In this document: piece by piece, positions 28,389 through 36,703 of the stretch | Layout of the letters: each line of letters starts with the position of its first letter | How positions within the stretch are numbered: the first letter of the stretch is position 1 | DNA from: Massilia kyonggiensis | GTDB lineage: Bacteria > Pseudomonadota > Gammaproteobacteria > Burkholderiales > Burkholderiaceae_D | Direction: 5' to 3' | NCBI RefSeq assembly: GCF_024756235.1 | Contig: NZ_JANUGY010000004.1 | Span: 62,001-126,000, forward strand | Length of the DNA: 64,000 nt | Program-made: the position numbers and the translations under genes | The notes under the pieces: generated by a model | Database searches by the model: none | Seen by the model: only the letters and a program-made list of their open reading frames with translations | What the model was told of the DNA's origin: nothing

Positions 28389-28793
28389 ATGATGAGCACA
28401 ACGCCGAACGGTCCGATCAGCGGCCTGCCCGCCGATCCGAACGCGCCCCAGCCGGCGCGGCCGTCCGTACTGTCGCTCGCCATCAAGGAAAAAGCCGCCC
28501 TGTACGCGGCCTACATGCCGTTCCTGAAGAACGGCGGCATGTTCGTGCCGACCAACAAGCCGTACAAGATCGGCGACGAGATTTATCTCATCCTGTCGCT
28601 GATGGACGACCCGAACAAATACCCGATCGCAGGCAAGGTCGCGTGGATCACGCCGGCCGGTGCGAACAACAACAAGGCGCAAGGCATCGGCGTGCACTTC
28701 CCGGCCGACGAGACCGGGCAGCGCGCTCGCCTGCGCATCGAAGAAATCCTCGGCGCCGCACTGCGTTCGTCGCGCGCCACCCATACCCTGTAA
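28389..28793 (+). CDS. PilZ domain protein
   Basis: 134 residues. The PilZ fold is suggested by LSLAIKEKAALYAAYMPFL, GGMFVPT, YKIGDEIYLILSL and IAGKVAWITP followed by GIGVHF. It matches the type IV pilus PilZ protein that lies between holB and tatD in many proteobacteria. The RxxxR and DxSxxG c-di-GMP-binding residues are absent, as in canonical PilZ, so it probably works through pilus assembly partners rather than by binding c-di-GMP. It starts 14 bases after holB. Confidence 0.87.
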   Translation: MMSTTPNGPISGLPADPNAPQPARPSVLSLAIKEKAALYAAYMPFLKNGGMFVPTNKPYKIGDEIYLILSLMDDPNKYPIAGKVAWITPAGANNNKAQGIGVHFPADETGQRARLRIEEILGAALRSSRATHTL

Positions 28794-28810
28794 TTTTTCT
28801 CAGCTTCACC

Positions 28811-29329
28811 ATGCCGTCCTACCTACACCGCCTCGCCCGCAGGGAAGACCTGCCCGTCATCGTCGACATCTACAACTCCACCATCGCGTCGCGCGAAGTC
28901 ACGGCAGACACCGAACCCGTCACCGTGCAGTCGCGCGAAGGCTGGTTCAACGAGCACACGCCGGAACGCCGTCCGCTGTGGGTGATCCATGACGCGGCCG
29001 ACACGTCGGACAACCCCGCGGTGATCGGCTGGTGTTCGTACTCGAATTTCTATGGGCGTCCGGCGTATTCCGGTACGGCCGAACTGTCGATCTATATCGC
29101 GGAAGCATGGCGCGGCAAGGGTGTGGGGCGTTACTGCCTGGAACAGGCGATGGCGTTCGCGCCGAATGTGAACGTGCATACCTTGCTCGGATTCATCTTC
29201 GGCCACAATGCGCCGAGCCTGGGCCTGTTCCGCAAGTATGGTTTCGATACGTGGGCGCATTTCCCGCGCGTGGCGAATCTCGATGGGATCGAACGGGACC
29301 TGATCATCCTGGGCAAGCGCGTGGCGTAA
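28811..29329 (+). CDS. GNAT family N-acetyltransferase (phosphinothricin-acetyltransferase-like)
   Basis: 172 residues, with acetyl-CoA loop AEAWRGKGVGRYCLEQAM and the PAT-like pattern IYNSTIASREVTADTEPVT, GWFNEH, WCSYSNFYGRPAYSGTAELSIY (in parts) and FGHNAPSLGLFRKYGF. This group acylates methionine derivatives or herbicide-like amino acids. The start at 28811 follows the pilZ stop by 17 bases. It is an extra gene inserted in the otherwise conserved pilZ-tatD neighbourhood. Confidence 0.87.
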   Translation: MPSYLHRLARREDLPVIVDIYNSTIASREVTADTEPVTVQSREGWFNEHTPERRPLWVIHDAADTSDNPAVIGWCSYSNFYGRPAYSGTAELSIYIAEAWRGKGVGRYCLEQAMAFAPNVNVHTLLGFIFGHNAPSLGLFRKYGFDTWAHFPRVANLDGIERDLIILGKRVA

Positions 29330-29359
29330 CCAGCTCGCGTACTCGCGTACAATACCTGG

Positions 29360-30142
29360 ATGTATATCGATTCCCACTGCCACATCAATTTCCCGGAACT
29401 GGCCGCCAGGATGCCGGACATCCTGGCCAAGATGGCCGAGAACAAGGTCTCGCACGCGCTGTGCGTCTCCGTCGACCTGCCGGAGTTCCCCAGCGTGCTC
29501 GCGCTGGCCGAGCAATATCCGCACATTTATGCCTCCGTCGGCGTGCACCCCGATTACGAGGACACGCCCGAGCCCACCGTCGCCCAATTGGTCGAGCTGG
29601 CCGATCACCCGAAAGTCATCGCGATCGGCGAGACGGGGCTCGACTATTACCGCCTGGAAGGCGACCTCGAATGGCAGCGCGAGCGTTTCCGCACGCATAT
29701 CCGCGCCTCGCGCGAGACGCGCAAGCCGCTGATCATCCACACGCGTTCGGCCAGCGAAGACACGATCCGCATCATGCGCGAAGAAGGGGCCGGTACCGAC
29801 AAGGGCGGCGTCGCGGGCGTGATGCACTGCTTCACGGAATCGCTGGAAGTGGCGCAGGCCGCCATCGCGATGGGGTTTTATATTTCGTTCTCCGGCATCG
29901 TGACGTTCAAGAGCGCGAAGGACCTGCAGGCCGTGGCGAAGGCGGTGCCGCTGGACCGCATCCTCATCGAGACGGATTCGCCCTACCTCGCGCCCGTGCC
30001 GTTCCGCGGCAAGATGAACGAGCCGGGCTATGTGGCGCACGTGGCAGAGTACATCGCCACGTTGAAGGACGTGCCGCTGCGCGAGATCGCCGACCGCACC
30101 ACCGAGAATTTCTTCAACCTGTTCAAGGCTGCGAGGACCTGA
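29360..30142 (+). CDS. TatD family metal-dependent DNase
   Basis: 260 residues with the TatD/YcfH signatures: DSHCHINFPEL (HxH metal site), GVHPDYED, GETGLDYYRLEGDLEWQRERF in part, HTRSASEDT, VMHCFTES and ETDSPYLAPVPFRGKMNEPG in part. All expected His, Glu and Asp metal ligands are present. The family comprises 3'-5' nucleases active on DNA. It is the last conserved member of the mltG to tatD cluster and is followed three bases later by the ankyrin gene. Confidence 0.93.
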   Translation: MYIDSHCHINFPELAARMPDILAKMAENKVSHALCVSVDLPEFPSVLALAEQYPHIYASVGVHPDYEDTPEPTVAQLVELADHPKVIAIGETGLDYYRLEGDLEWQRERFRTHIRASRETRKPLIIHTRSASEDTIRIMREEGAGTDKGGVAGVMHCFTESLEVAQAAIAMGFYISFSGIVTFKSAKDLQAVAKAVPLDRILIETDSPYLAPVPFRGKMNEPGYVAHVAEYIATLKDVPLREIADRTTENFFNLFKAART

Positions 30143-30145
30143 CCC

Positions 30146-30781
30146 ATGACCCTGCTTCGATCTATCCTGCTCGCCGCCGCACTGGCGGCACCCGCCGTCG
30201 CGATGGCCGACCAGACGAGCGATTTTTTCCGTGCGGTGCAGATGGACGATGCCGGTACGGTGCGTTCGCTGCTGGGCAAGGTCGATCCGAACCAGCCCAA
30301 CCCCGTCGGCGGCGAGCCTGCCCTCGTGCTGGCCGTGCGCGAAGGCGCGATGCAGGTGGTCGACGCGCTGCTGCGCAATCCGGGCACGAAGGTCGACGCG
30401 CCTGCGCTGAACGGCAACACGGCGCTGATGATGGCTGCGTACAAGCACAACAAGCCGGCGGCCGAGGCGCTGATCGCGAAGGGCGCGGCCGTGAATCGTC
30501 CCGGCTGGACGCCGCTGCACTACGCGGCCGCCAGCGGCGATAACGACATCGCGCGCCTGCTGCTCGCGCACGGCGCCCGCATCGATGCGCAATCGCCCCC
30601 GGCCAGCGGCAAGTTCACGCCGTTGATGATGGCGGCGCGCGAAGGCCACGAGGACACGGCCGTGTTCCTGCTGGGCCAGGGCGCGGATCCGAAACTGAAG
30701 AATGGCGAAGGTCTCACGGCGGCCGAGATCGCGCGCCGGGCGGATCACGCCACCATCGCGGCCAGGCTCGACAAGCGGTGA
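30146..30781 (+). CDS. Exported ankyrin-repeat protein
   Basis: 211 residues: signal peptide (MTLLRSILLAAALAAPAVAMA) then four to five ankyrin repeats, seen from repeated G-x-T/A-P/A-L-x-x-A-A cores such as NGNTALMMAAYKHNKPAAEAL, GWTPLHYAAASGDNDIARLL and KFTPLMMAAREGHEDTAVFLL (each one repeat). It is probably a periplasmic protein-binding module. The start lies four bases after the tatD stop, so it is probably translated with it. Ankyrin genes directly after tatD are common in related bacteria. Confidence 0.87.
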   Translation: MTLLRSILLAAALAAPAVAMADQTSDFFRAVQMDDAGTVRSLLGKVDPNQPNPVGGEPALVLAVREGAMQVVDALLRNPGTKVDAPALNGNTALMMAAYKHNKPAAEALIAKGAAVNRPGWTPLHYAAASGDNDIARLLLAHGARIDAQSPPASGKFTPLMMAAREGHEDTAVFLLGQGADPKLKNGEGLTAAEIARRADHATIAARLDKR

Positions 30782-30782
30782 G

Positions 30783-32096
30783 CTAGCTTTCTCCGCACTT
30801 GTGGGCGCGCTTCCTGGTGTACATGTGCGCGTCCGCATGCATGAGTAAGGTCTCGACCTGGTCCGCGTGATCGGGAAACAGGCCGATGCCGATGCTGACC
30901 CCGATGTGCAGCGGCGCGCATTGCGTCGGCACCGGGCGCACGAGCGCGGTGCGGATCTTGTCGGCGCAGTGTTCCGCGTCCTCGGGCGCCTGCAGGTCTT
31001 CCAGCAGCAGCACGAACTCGTCGCCGCCCAGCCGCGCCACCGTGTCCGATTCGCGCGCGCATTCGACCAGCCGGGCCGCGACTTCCCGCAGCAGCGCGTC
31101 GCCGGCCGCATGGCCGTAGCGGTCGTTCACCTGCTTGAAATCGTTCACGTCCACGTACAGCAGGCCGAGCCGCGATTGGCAGCGCCGCGCCCGCGCGACG
31201 GCCGTGCGGATCCGGTCGAAGAACAACCGGCGGTTCGGCAAGCCCGTCAGCTCGTCGAGGCAGGCGGACCGCATCAGATCGTCGTGCAGGCGCCTGCGTT
31301 CCAGCGCCAGCCCGACCTGGGCCGCGACGAAGTGCAGCAGCCCGCGGTCGGCCGGGGAGTAGCCGGTCCCGGCGTGGTCGCGCAGCAGCAGCGCGCCGAT
31401 CGTGCCGGCCGGGCCGCCCAGGTCGATCATCAGCCATGTGTTCAGGCGGCCGGCGCCGACGTGGCGCACGGCGTCCGATGCGACGCTGTCCGGCGCCGTG
31501 GCCGTCGCGCGCCAGCGCGCGAGACAGGCGCGCGACGGCAGGCGCGTCTTCGGATCGTGGTCGCGCTGGTAGACGATCTTGAAGCCGTGCTGCGGGGTCG
31601 GGTCGCTGACGACGATCATTCCGGGCGCGCCCACCAGGCGGTCGAGGATGGCGTGGATCTCGCCGCACAGGCCGGCCAGGTCGCCCGCGTGATAGACCGC
31701 TTCGGAGATCGCGTACGTCGCGGCCTGGCGCCGTTCGGCGCGCTTGCGGGCGGTGATGTCGCGTCCGACGCCCAGGCGCAGGCCCTGGTCGGCGATCCAG
31801 CGGGCGGACCACATCACGTCGACGCGGCGGCCGTCCTTGTGCATGTAGCGGTTCTCGAAGCCGACGCGCTCCTGGCCCGCCTGCACGCGCGCGCTTTCCA
31901 TGCACGTGATGGCGCGGTCTTCGGGGACGACGAAATCGAGCATGTACTGCCCGATCAGCTCGGTGGGGCGGTAGCCGAGCATGCGTTCGCAACCGGCGCT
32001 GACGTCCACGATGATGCCGCGCCGGTCCACCAGGAAGACGACGTCCAGCAGCAGATCGGCGATATTCGCCGACAGGGAACGGATCGAATGGACCAT
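30783..32096 (-). CDS. Diguanylate cyclase with PAS and GAF domains
   Basis: 437 residues: PAS domain (about 10-130, with DVSAGCERMLGYRPTELIG), a GAF-like domain (about 140-265, with RHVGAGRLNTWLMIDLGG and GLLHFVAAQVGLALERR) and a GGDEF domain (about 272-430). The active-site motif GGDEF is intact at 357-361 and the inhibitory I-site RESD at 348-351 is present, so it should make c-di-GMP and be feedback-inhibited. There are no membrane segments. The stop lies two bases from the convergent ankyrin stop. What its PAS and GAF domains sense cannot be read. Confidence 0.92.
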   Translation of the reverse strand: MVHSIRSLSANIADLLLDVVFLVDRRGIIVDVSAGCERMLGYRPTELIGQYMLDFVVPEDRAITCMESARVQAGQERVGFENRYMHKDGRRVDVMWSARWIADQGLRLGVGRDITARKRAERRQAATYAISEAVYHAGDLAGLCGEIHAILDRLVGAPGMIVVSDPTPQHGFKIVYQRDHDPKTRLPSRACLARWRATATAPDSVASDAVRHVGAGRLNTWLMIDLGGPAGTIGALLLRDHAGTGYSPADRGLLHFVAAQVGLALERRRLHDDLMRSACLDELTGLPNRRLFFDRIRTAVARARRCQSRLGLLYVDVNDFKQVNDRYGHAAGDALLREVAARLVECARESDTVARLGGDEFVLLLEDLQAPEDAEHCADKIRTALVRPVPTQCAPLHIGVSIGIGLFPDHADQVETLLMHADAHMYTRKRAHKCGES

Positions 32097-32292
32097 GGCG
32101 GCCTACAGACAGTAACGACGGGTGAGAAAATACTAACATTCCCACATGGAAAAAGGTCAATGTATTTATGCATCGCCGGCCGGCTGTGCCGTCGATCCGA
32201 CAAACTGGCCGGCAAATCCCCGTCAGCTCGGCGCATCAGTTGCCTAAAAGCATGGAGATAATGCAGGCAACATCCCCCACACTGAGGAACCG

Positions 32293-33216
32293 ATGCTCAA
32301 CGAACGCGAAATCGAAAGCTGCTACCTGGGGCAGTTTATTCCGGTCCACTACCATCACAACATGCTGATGGACCATAACCGCATGCACAGCTTCAAGTCC
32401 GCGATCTACCACGCCGTCAAGCCGGGCATGAAGGTCCTCGAACTGGGCGGCGGCACCGGCGTCCTGTCGTTCTTCGCGGCCCAGAACGCGTCCCAGGTCT
32501 ATTGCGTCGAGTTCAACCCGGACATGGTGCGCGAGGCGCGCCGCTTCCTCGCCATGAATCCGAACGGCCACAAGGTCGAGGTTGTTCACGCCGATGCGTT
32601 CGAATACCTGCCGCCGGAGCCCGTCGACCTCGTCATCTGCGAAATGATCCACGTGGGCATGCTGCGCGAAAAGCAGGTCGACGTGATCGAGTCGTTCAAG
32701 CGCCGCTACCTGGCGCGCTTCGGCGGTCCGCTGCCGATTTTCATGCCGGAAGCCGTCATCATGGCCGCGCAGCCATTGCAGCTCGAATACGATTTCGAGG
32801 GCTTCTATGCCCCGATCGTGCAATTCCAGCCGACCAATGTGATCTACCCGGGCACCATCGAGCTGGCGCAGCCGGGCGTGTATTCGATCATGGACTTCAG
32901 CCAGCCCGTCGGCGACGCGATCGCGTGGGAAGGGCAGTTCCGCATGGAGCAGGGCGGCCGCCTGAACGCGCTGCGCTTCATCACCAAGAACGTCCTGTCG
33001 ATCATCGAGGAGCGCGGCACGACGATCGACTGGCTCAACCACTACATGATGCTGCCGCTGGCCACGCCGCTGGACGTGCAGCCGGGCGACGTCGTCCAGG
33101 TCGCCTTCGCCTACCGCGCGGGCGGGTCGATTCCGTCGCTGGAAGCATCGATGCGTGCCGAGGTCGTCGAGCGCGCGGGCGTACCGGTGCAGGTGCGCGA
33201 AACCGCCCTGGCCTGA
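32293..33216 (+). CDS. Class I SAM-dependent methyltransferase resembling protein arginine methyltransferases
   Basis: 307 residues. Motif I KVLELGGGTGVLSFFAA (about residues 48-64), the acidic end of beta-2 (YCVEFNPDMV) and a DLVICEMIHVGMLREKQ segment that recalls the first half of the PRMT double-E loop are visible, followed by a beta-barrel-like C-terminal half (IVQFQPTNVIYPGTIEL). An N-terminal SFKSAIYHAVKPG helix resembles the PRMT alphaY region. Whether the target is Arg in proteins is an inference. The gene stands alone, 196 bases from the divergent diguanylate cyclase. Confidence 0.72.
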   Translation: MLNEREIESCYLGQFIPVHYHHNMLMDHNRMHSFKSAIYHAVKPGMKVLELGGGTGVLSFFAAQNASQVYCVEFNPDMVREARRFLAMNPNGHKVEVVHADAFEYLPPEPVDLVICEMIHVGMLREKQVDVIESFKRRYLARFGGPLPIFMPEAVIMAAQPLQLEYDFEGFYAPIVQFQPTNVIYPGTIELAQPGVYSIMDFSQPVGDAIAWEGQFRMEQGGRLNALRFITKNVLSIIEERGTTIDWLNHYMMLPLATPLDVQPGDVVQVAFAYRAGGSIPSLEASMRAEVVERAGVPVQVRETALA

Positions 33217-33374
33217 TTTGCCGCACCGGGGACGGCGTCCGCTCGTCCCCGCTTTTTTCCCGTTTATCTCTCCCCGCTTACCGTCCATCGCAGAAAGATT
33301 GCGCATTGGCGTCCATACAACTACATTCACATCGTCGGGCCGGATCGGCCCCTGTCTCGAAGATGGAGCTGGCG

Positions 33375-33575
33375 ATGCTGGGTTTCCTCGTGTGGTTGGT
33401 GTTATTGTTCCTGTGCTGGCCGATCGCGCTGCTCGCGCTCGTGATGTACCCGCTCGTCTGGCTTTTGCTGTTGCCGTTCCGCCTGCTGGGGATCGGCGTC
33501 GAGGCCGTCTTCGAGCTGCTGCGCGCGATTGTCATGCTGCCGGCGCGCGTGCTGGGCGGGGGTATCGGACGCTGA
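33375..33575 (+). CDS. Small hydrophobic membrane protein
   Basis: 66 residues from the ATG at 33375 (GGAG six bases upstream), or 70 from 33363. Two membrane segments are visible (LGFLVWLVLLFLCWPIALLA and LVMYPLVWLLLLPFRLLGI), followed by an amphipathic helix. I do not recognise a named family with certainty. It lies alone between the methyltransferase and the DUF6139 gene. Confidence 0.6.
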   Translation: MLGFLVWLVLLFLCWPIALLALVMYPLVWLLLLPFRLLGIGVEAVFELLRAIVMLPARVLGGGIGR

Positions 33576-33685
33576 TAGTGACGTCCAGCCAGTGTGCGCC
33601 GATTAACAGACGGACACGAACCGTTCGCCTATCGTGCCCATACTGATGGCTTTCATTCGACAGCCATGCTTTTAAAGGAGTCACT

Positions 33686-33916
33686 ATGCGCCTGGACATC
33701 TACCGCAGAGCCGAACACGACGGCAAGTTTTCTTACCTCGCCGTCCCCGAGACCCGCAATATCCCCGAGGAAGCCACGAATACCGACTGGGAAGTCGAAG
33801 CCCGGGCTTTCGAAGTCGACGACGATGCCGGAGACCTGCCCGACTACGATATCCAGAACCTGAACGCCCAGCTGGCCGAAAAAGGCTACGCCGTCACGTC
33901 GTCGACGATGCACTGA
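33686..33916 (+). CDS. DUF6139 family small protein
   Basis: 76 residues starting MRLDIYRRAEHDGKFSYLAV, rich in acidic residues (pI low), with the TNTDWE motif. AAAGGAG seven bases before the ATG is a strong ribosome-binding site, suggesting good expression. The family is found in Burkholderiales and its function is unknown. The DUF number is recalled from the N-terminal pattern. Confidence 0.7.
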   Translation: MRLDIYRRAEHDGKFSYLAVPETRNIPEEATNTDWEVEARAFEVDDDAGDLPDYDIQNLNAQLAEKGYAVTSSTMH

Positions 33917-34046
33917 CGCGCATTGACCCTGTAGCGGTAGCACCACATTCGCGGCCGTCCACCATCCGTCCCGACCAGCCGGGGCGGATGGCGGACGGCC
34001 GCGTATCGCATATGGTATCCTTGCGCCTCGTTTAGTCGGAGGCGTC

Positions 34047-34946
34047 ATGAAGTGGTTCGTTGTCGGTTTTCTCGTGCTGTCGGTCCTGCACATCCATTTC
34101 CGCGGCAAGGTCCGTCTGCCGTTCGGCCGGCAATTGTTCGACCACTCGTCGTTCATGGCGCCGATCAACATGTTCATGCACCTGTTCTCGAAGGTGCCCA
34201 GCACGCCGTATATCCCCGTCCGTGAATTCCCGGAACTGTCCGTGCTGCAGGAAAACTGGCCGATCATCCGCGAGGAGGGCCTGCGCCTCATCGAGATGAA
34301 GAAGATCAAGGCCTCCGAGCAGAACAACGATGCCGGTTTCAATTCCTTTTTCAAGACGGGCTGGAAGCGCTTCTACCTGAAGTGGTACGACGCGAGCCAC
34401 CCGTCGGCCGAGCGCCTGTGTCCGCAGACGCATGCGCTGCTGCAGGGCATCCCGTCCGTGAAGGCCGCGATGTTCGCCGAGCTGCCGCCGGGCGCGAAGC
34501 TGAACCCGCACCGCGACCCGTTCGCGGGCTCGATGCGCTACCACCTGGGCCTGGCCACGCCGAACGACGACCGCTGCTTCATCGAAGTCGACGGCCAGCG
34601 CTACAGCTGGCGCGACGGCCAGGGCGTCATCTTCGATGAAACCTATATCCACTGGGCCGAGAACGCGAGCGACAGCGACCGCCTGATCCTCTTCTGCGAC
34701 GTCGAGCGTCCGATGCGCTTCGGCTGGATGCAGGCCGTCAACCGCTGGCTGGGCCGCACGATGATGACGGCGGCCGCGTCGCCCAACGAGACCGGCGACC
34801 AGACGGGCCTCGTCAGCAAGCTGTTCCGCATTTCGTACGTGATGGGCCAGTACCGCCGCCGCTACAAGGCCTGGAACAAGACGGCGTATAAAGCGACCAA
34901 GGTCGCGCTGATCGTGGGCCTCGCGGCACTCGTCTACTACATCTGA
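34047..34946 (+). CDS. lpxO: Lipid A hydroxylase / aspartyl-asparaginyl beta-hydroxylase family (LpxO-like)
   Basis: 299 residues: an N-terminal membrane segment (2-15), the hydroxylase core with the Fe(II) triad HRD (His155, Asp157) and His202, and a C-terminal hydrophobic segment (about 282-299). SSFMAPINMFMHLFSKVP and ELPPGAKLNPHRDPFAGS fit LpxO, which 2-hydroxylates an acyl chain of lipid A using 2-oxoglutarate and O2 at the cytoplasmic face of the inner membrane. A strong terminator follows. Confidence 0.88.
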   Translation: MKWFVVGFLVLSVLHIHFRGKVRLPFGRQLFDHSSFMAPINMFMHLFSKVPSTPYIPVREFPELSVLQENWPIIREEGLRLIEMKKIKASEQNNDAGFNSFFKTGWKRFYLKWYDASHPSAERLCPQTHALLQGIPSVKAAMFAELPPGAKLNPHRDPFAGSMRYHLGLATPNDDRCFIEVDGQRYSWRDGQGVIFDETYIHWAENASDSDRLILFCDVERPMRFGWMQAVNRWLGRTMMTAAASPNETGDQTGLVSKLFRISYVMGQYRRRYKAWNKTAYKATKVALIVGLAALVYYI

Positions 34947-34968
34947 TCGATCCCTCCAGGAACCACAA

Positions 34969-34997
34969 GGGCCGCACATTCTGCGGCCCCTTTTTTT
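34969..34997 (+). terminator. Intrinsic terminator after lpxO
   Basis: Stem GGGCCGCA/TGCGGCCC (34969-34976 with 34982-34989) and a run of seven T (34991-34997). Confidence 0.88.
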
Positions 34998-35004
34998 GTT
35001 TCTC

Positions 35005-35233
35005 AGATTCGGGGTCAGACCCCGTTTTCCTGAAAATTCGGGGTCAGAGCACATTTTTGAGCAAATTCTCCATCGACATAGTTGCTCGTCTGCCGGCACA
35101 AGTTCGCCGGGCGGCTTCGGCGATCGGTAAGACGTTTAGCAGTATGCGCCGTGGCGTTTTATGCGCGAAGCAATTGATCGAAAATGTGCTCTGACCCCGA
35201 ATCTGGTCAAAAATGTGCTCTGACCCCGAATTA
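35005..35233. repeat. Compound REP-like element 2 (GGGGTCAGAGCAC repeats)
   Basis: Left: ATTCGGGGTCAGACCCC (35007-35023, a variant that is itself nearly palindromic) and ATTCGGGGTCAGAGCAC (35036-35052). Right, inverted: GTGCTCTGACCCCGAAT at 35186-35202 and 35215-35231. The 29-base offset inside each pair is the same as in the element at 15683-15890, but the ~130-base core is unrelated. It lies between the lpxO terminator and the terminator of the first Fap-like operon, in non-coding DNA. Confidence 0.7.
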
Positions 35234-35283
35234 AAAAAGGACCGCAAGCGCGGCCCTTGTCGTTGGGCCGCGCCTTGCGGCCA
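35233..35283 (-). terminator. Strong terminator of Fap-like operon 1
   Basis: On the minus strand an 18-base, nearly perfect GC-rich stem (from GGCCGCAAGGCGCGGCCC) with an eight-base loop is followed by T6. It lies ten bases after the barrel gene stop. Confidence 0.88.
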
Positions 35284-35293
35284 AAGGGGAAGC

Positions 35294-36679
35294 TCAGAAG
35301 GTGAAGGGCATCCTGACCATCAGCGTGACGTCCGGCGTATCGCGCGTGAGGCCGGCGCCCACCGATACGCTCAGCGTGCGGTTGTTCTTCAGCCGGTACG
35401 AGTAGCCCAGCAGCAGCGTGCCGAGCTGCACGCGCACGGAACCTGGAATCACTACGCCGTTCTGGTGCATGCGGCCCACGGAGTTGTGGTCGTAGCCGAT
35501 GCTGAACGACGCCCGCTCGTTCAGGGCGAGACCCATGCCGAAGTTGAAGCCGAACACGTCGCCCGGTTCCACCGTGCCCAGCAATTCCTTGCCGCCGTTC
35601 AGCACGGTGCGGTAGACGTTGCCGCGCTTGAAGTTCTTCGTGTAGCTGAAGCCGCCAAAGAAGATGGCCGGATCGGAGGGCAGCAGCCAGGTTACGCTCG
35701 GCTGCAGCGAATAAAAGCCGGAACCGGTCGGCAGGTCCAGCGGCAGGCCCGTGCCGGTGACGTTCTGGCCCACGCAGCGGGTCTGGCAATCCGTCACCAC
35801 CTGGAACGGGTCGCGTCCCGTGCGCGACTTGAAGCGCAGGCCGGCGATGTAGTACGGCGTGTCGACGCCGCCGTCGTTCAGCTGGTAGCGCCAGCCGAGC
35901 TCGATGTCGCCGATGCCCTTGCCGCTCGTCTCGAACGCGCGCTCGGCCGCCGTGCCCGTGAACAGCTCGCGGCTGACGGTCGAATCGCTGCGGTAGACGT
36001 ACGGGATCTTCGCTTCCAGTTCCAGGCGGTTGTCGAAGCCGTAGCGGAACGTGGCGCTGGCCGTCGTCGTGTTGCGCTTCACTTCGCGCACGTCGAGCAG
36101 GCCGATCAGCAGCGCCGGGATGACCGTATAGCCGACGAGGGCCACGCGGTTGCTCGACGAATAGCCGTACTGCACGGACGGCTCGAACACGACTTTGCCC
36201 CGCGGCGTCAGCACGCCCGGGGTCTCGAAGATCGGTGCCACTTCCGGCGTGCGCGGCGCGGGCGGACGGCCGACGGCGTCGCTGCCTGCCTGCGCCTGGC
36301 CGGCGCCGCCCGTACCGCGCAGCGGCGCGAGGCGGCCCGGGTACACGGGATCCGCGAACGGGACCGCGAGCCTGGGCGGCGCCTCGATCGGACCGGCCTG
36401 CACCGGCGCGTCCGGCTGGGGCGCCGGCAGGTTGCCGGTGCCGCGCATCCGTTCGAGCTGCGACGGGGCCGCCGCCGTGGGCGTGTTCGCCGGCGGTGCC
36501 ACGCCGCTCGCGCGCAACTGGCGTTCCAGTTCGTCGACGCGCGCGCGCTGCTCTTCCAGCTGTTGTCGCATGATCTTGAGCTGCTCGAGGAGGTCAGGGC
36601 CCGACTGTGCACCGGCCGGGATGGCCGCCAGGGCCACGCTGACACCAATCACGCTGTACAGCGCTGGAATTTTTTGCAT
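35294..36679 (-). CDS. FapF-like outer-membrane barrel with N-terminal coiled coil (locus 1)
   Basis: 461 residues: signal peptide (ending IPAGAQ), a heptad-like helix LEQLKIMRQQLEEQRARVDELERQL in part (about 30-57), a long Pro/Ala-rich linker (about 60-150), then a beta-rich domain (about 155-461) ending in VRMPFTF, a proper outer-membrane C-terminus with terminal Phe. Alternating strands such as FEPSVQYGYSSSNRVAL and SATFRYGFDNRLELEAKIPYV fit a barrel. A coiled coil ahead of a barrel, beside a C39 peptidase and secreted repeat proteins, is the plan of FapF, the trimeric amyloid exporter of Pseudomonas. It could instead be a general phenol-degradation-meta-like channel; the locus context favours the export role. 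It is the last gene of its operon. Confidence 0.65.
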   Translation of the reverse strand: MQKIPALYSVIGVSVALAAIPAGAQSGPDLLEQLKIMRQQLEEQRARVDELERQLRASGVAPPANTPTAAAPSQLERMRGTGNLPAPQPDAPVQAGPIEAPPRLAVPFADPVYPGRLAPLRGTGGAGQAQAGSDAVGRPPAPRTPEVAPIFETPGVLTPRGKVVFEPSVQYGYSSSNRVALVGYTVIPALLIGLLDVREVKRNTTTASATFRYGFDNRLELEAKIPYVYRSDSTVSRELFTGTAAERAFETSGKGIGDIELGWRYQLNDGGVDTPYYIAGLRFKSRTGRDPFQVVTDCQTRCVGQNVTGTGLPLDLPTGSGFYSLQPSVTWLLPSDPAIFFGGFSYTKNFKRGNVYRTVLNGGKELLGTVEPGDVFGFNFGMGLALNERASFSIGYDHNSVGRMHQNGVVIPGSVRVQLGTLLLGYSYRLKNNRTLSVSVGAGLTRDTPDVTLMVRMPFTF

Positions 36680-36703
36680 AGGTTTTCTCCAGGTAAAAAT
36701 CCG

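Noticed and set aside
35294..36679. A phenol-degradation (meta-pathway) channel protein
   Set aside because: The barrel region could be labelled so, but no aromatic-degradation genes are near, and the coiled coil, C39 peptidase and secreted repeat proteins point to a Fap-like exporter. It remains the main alternative.
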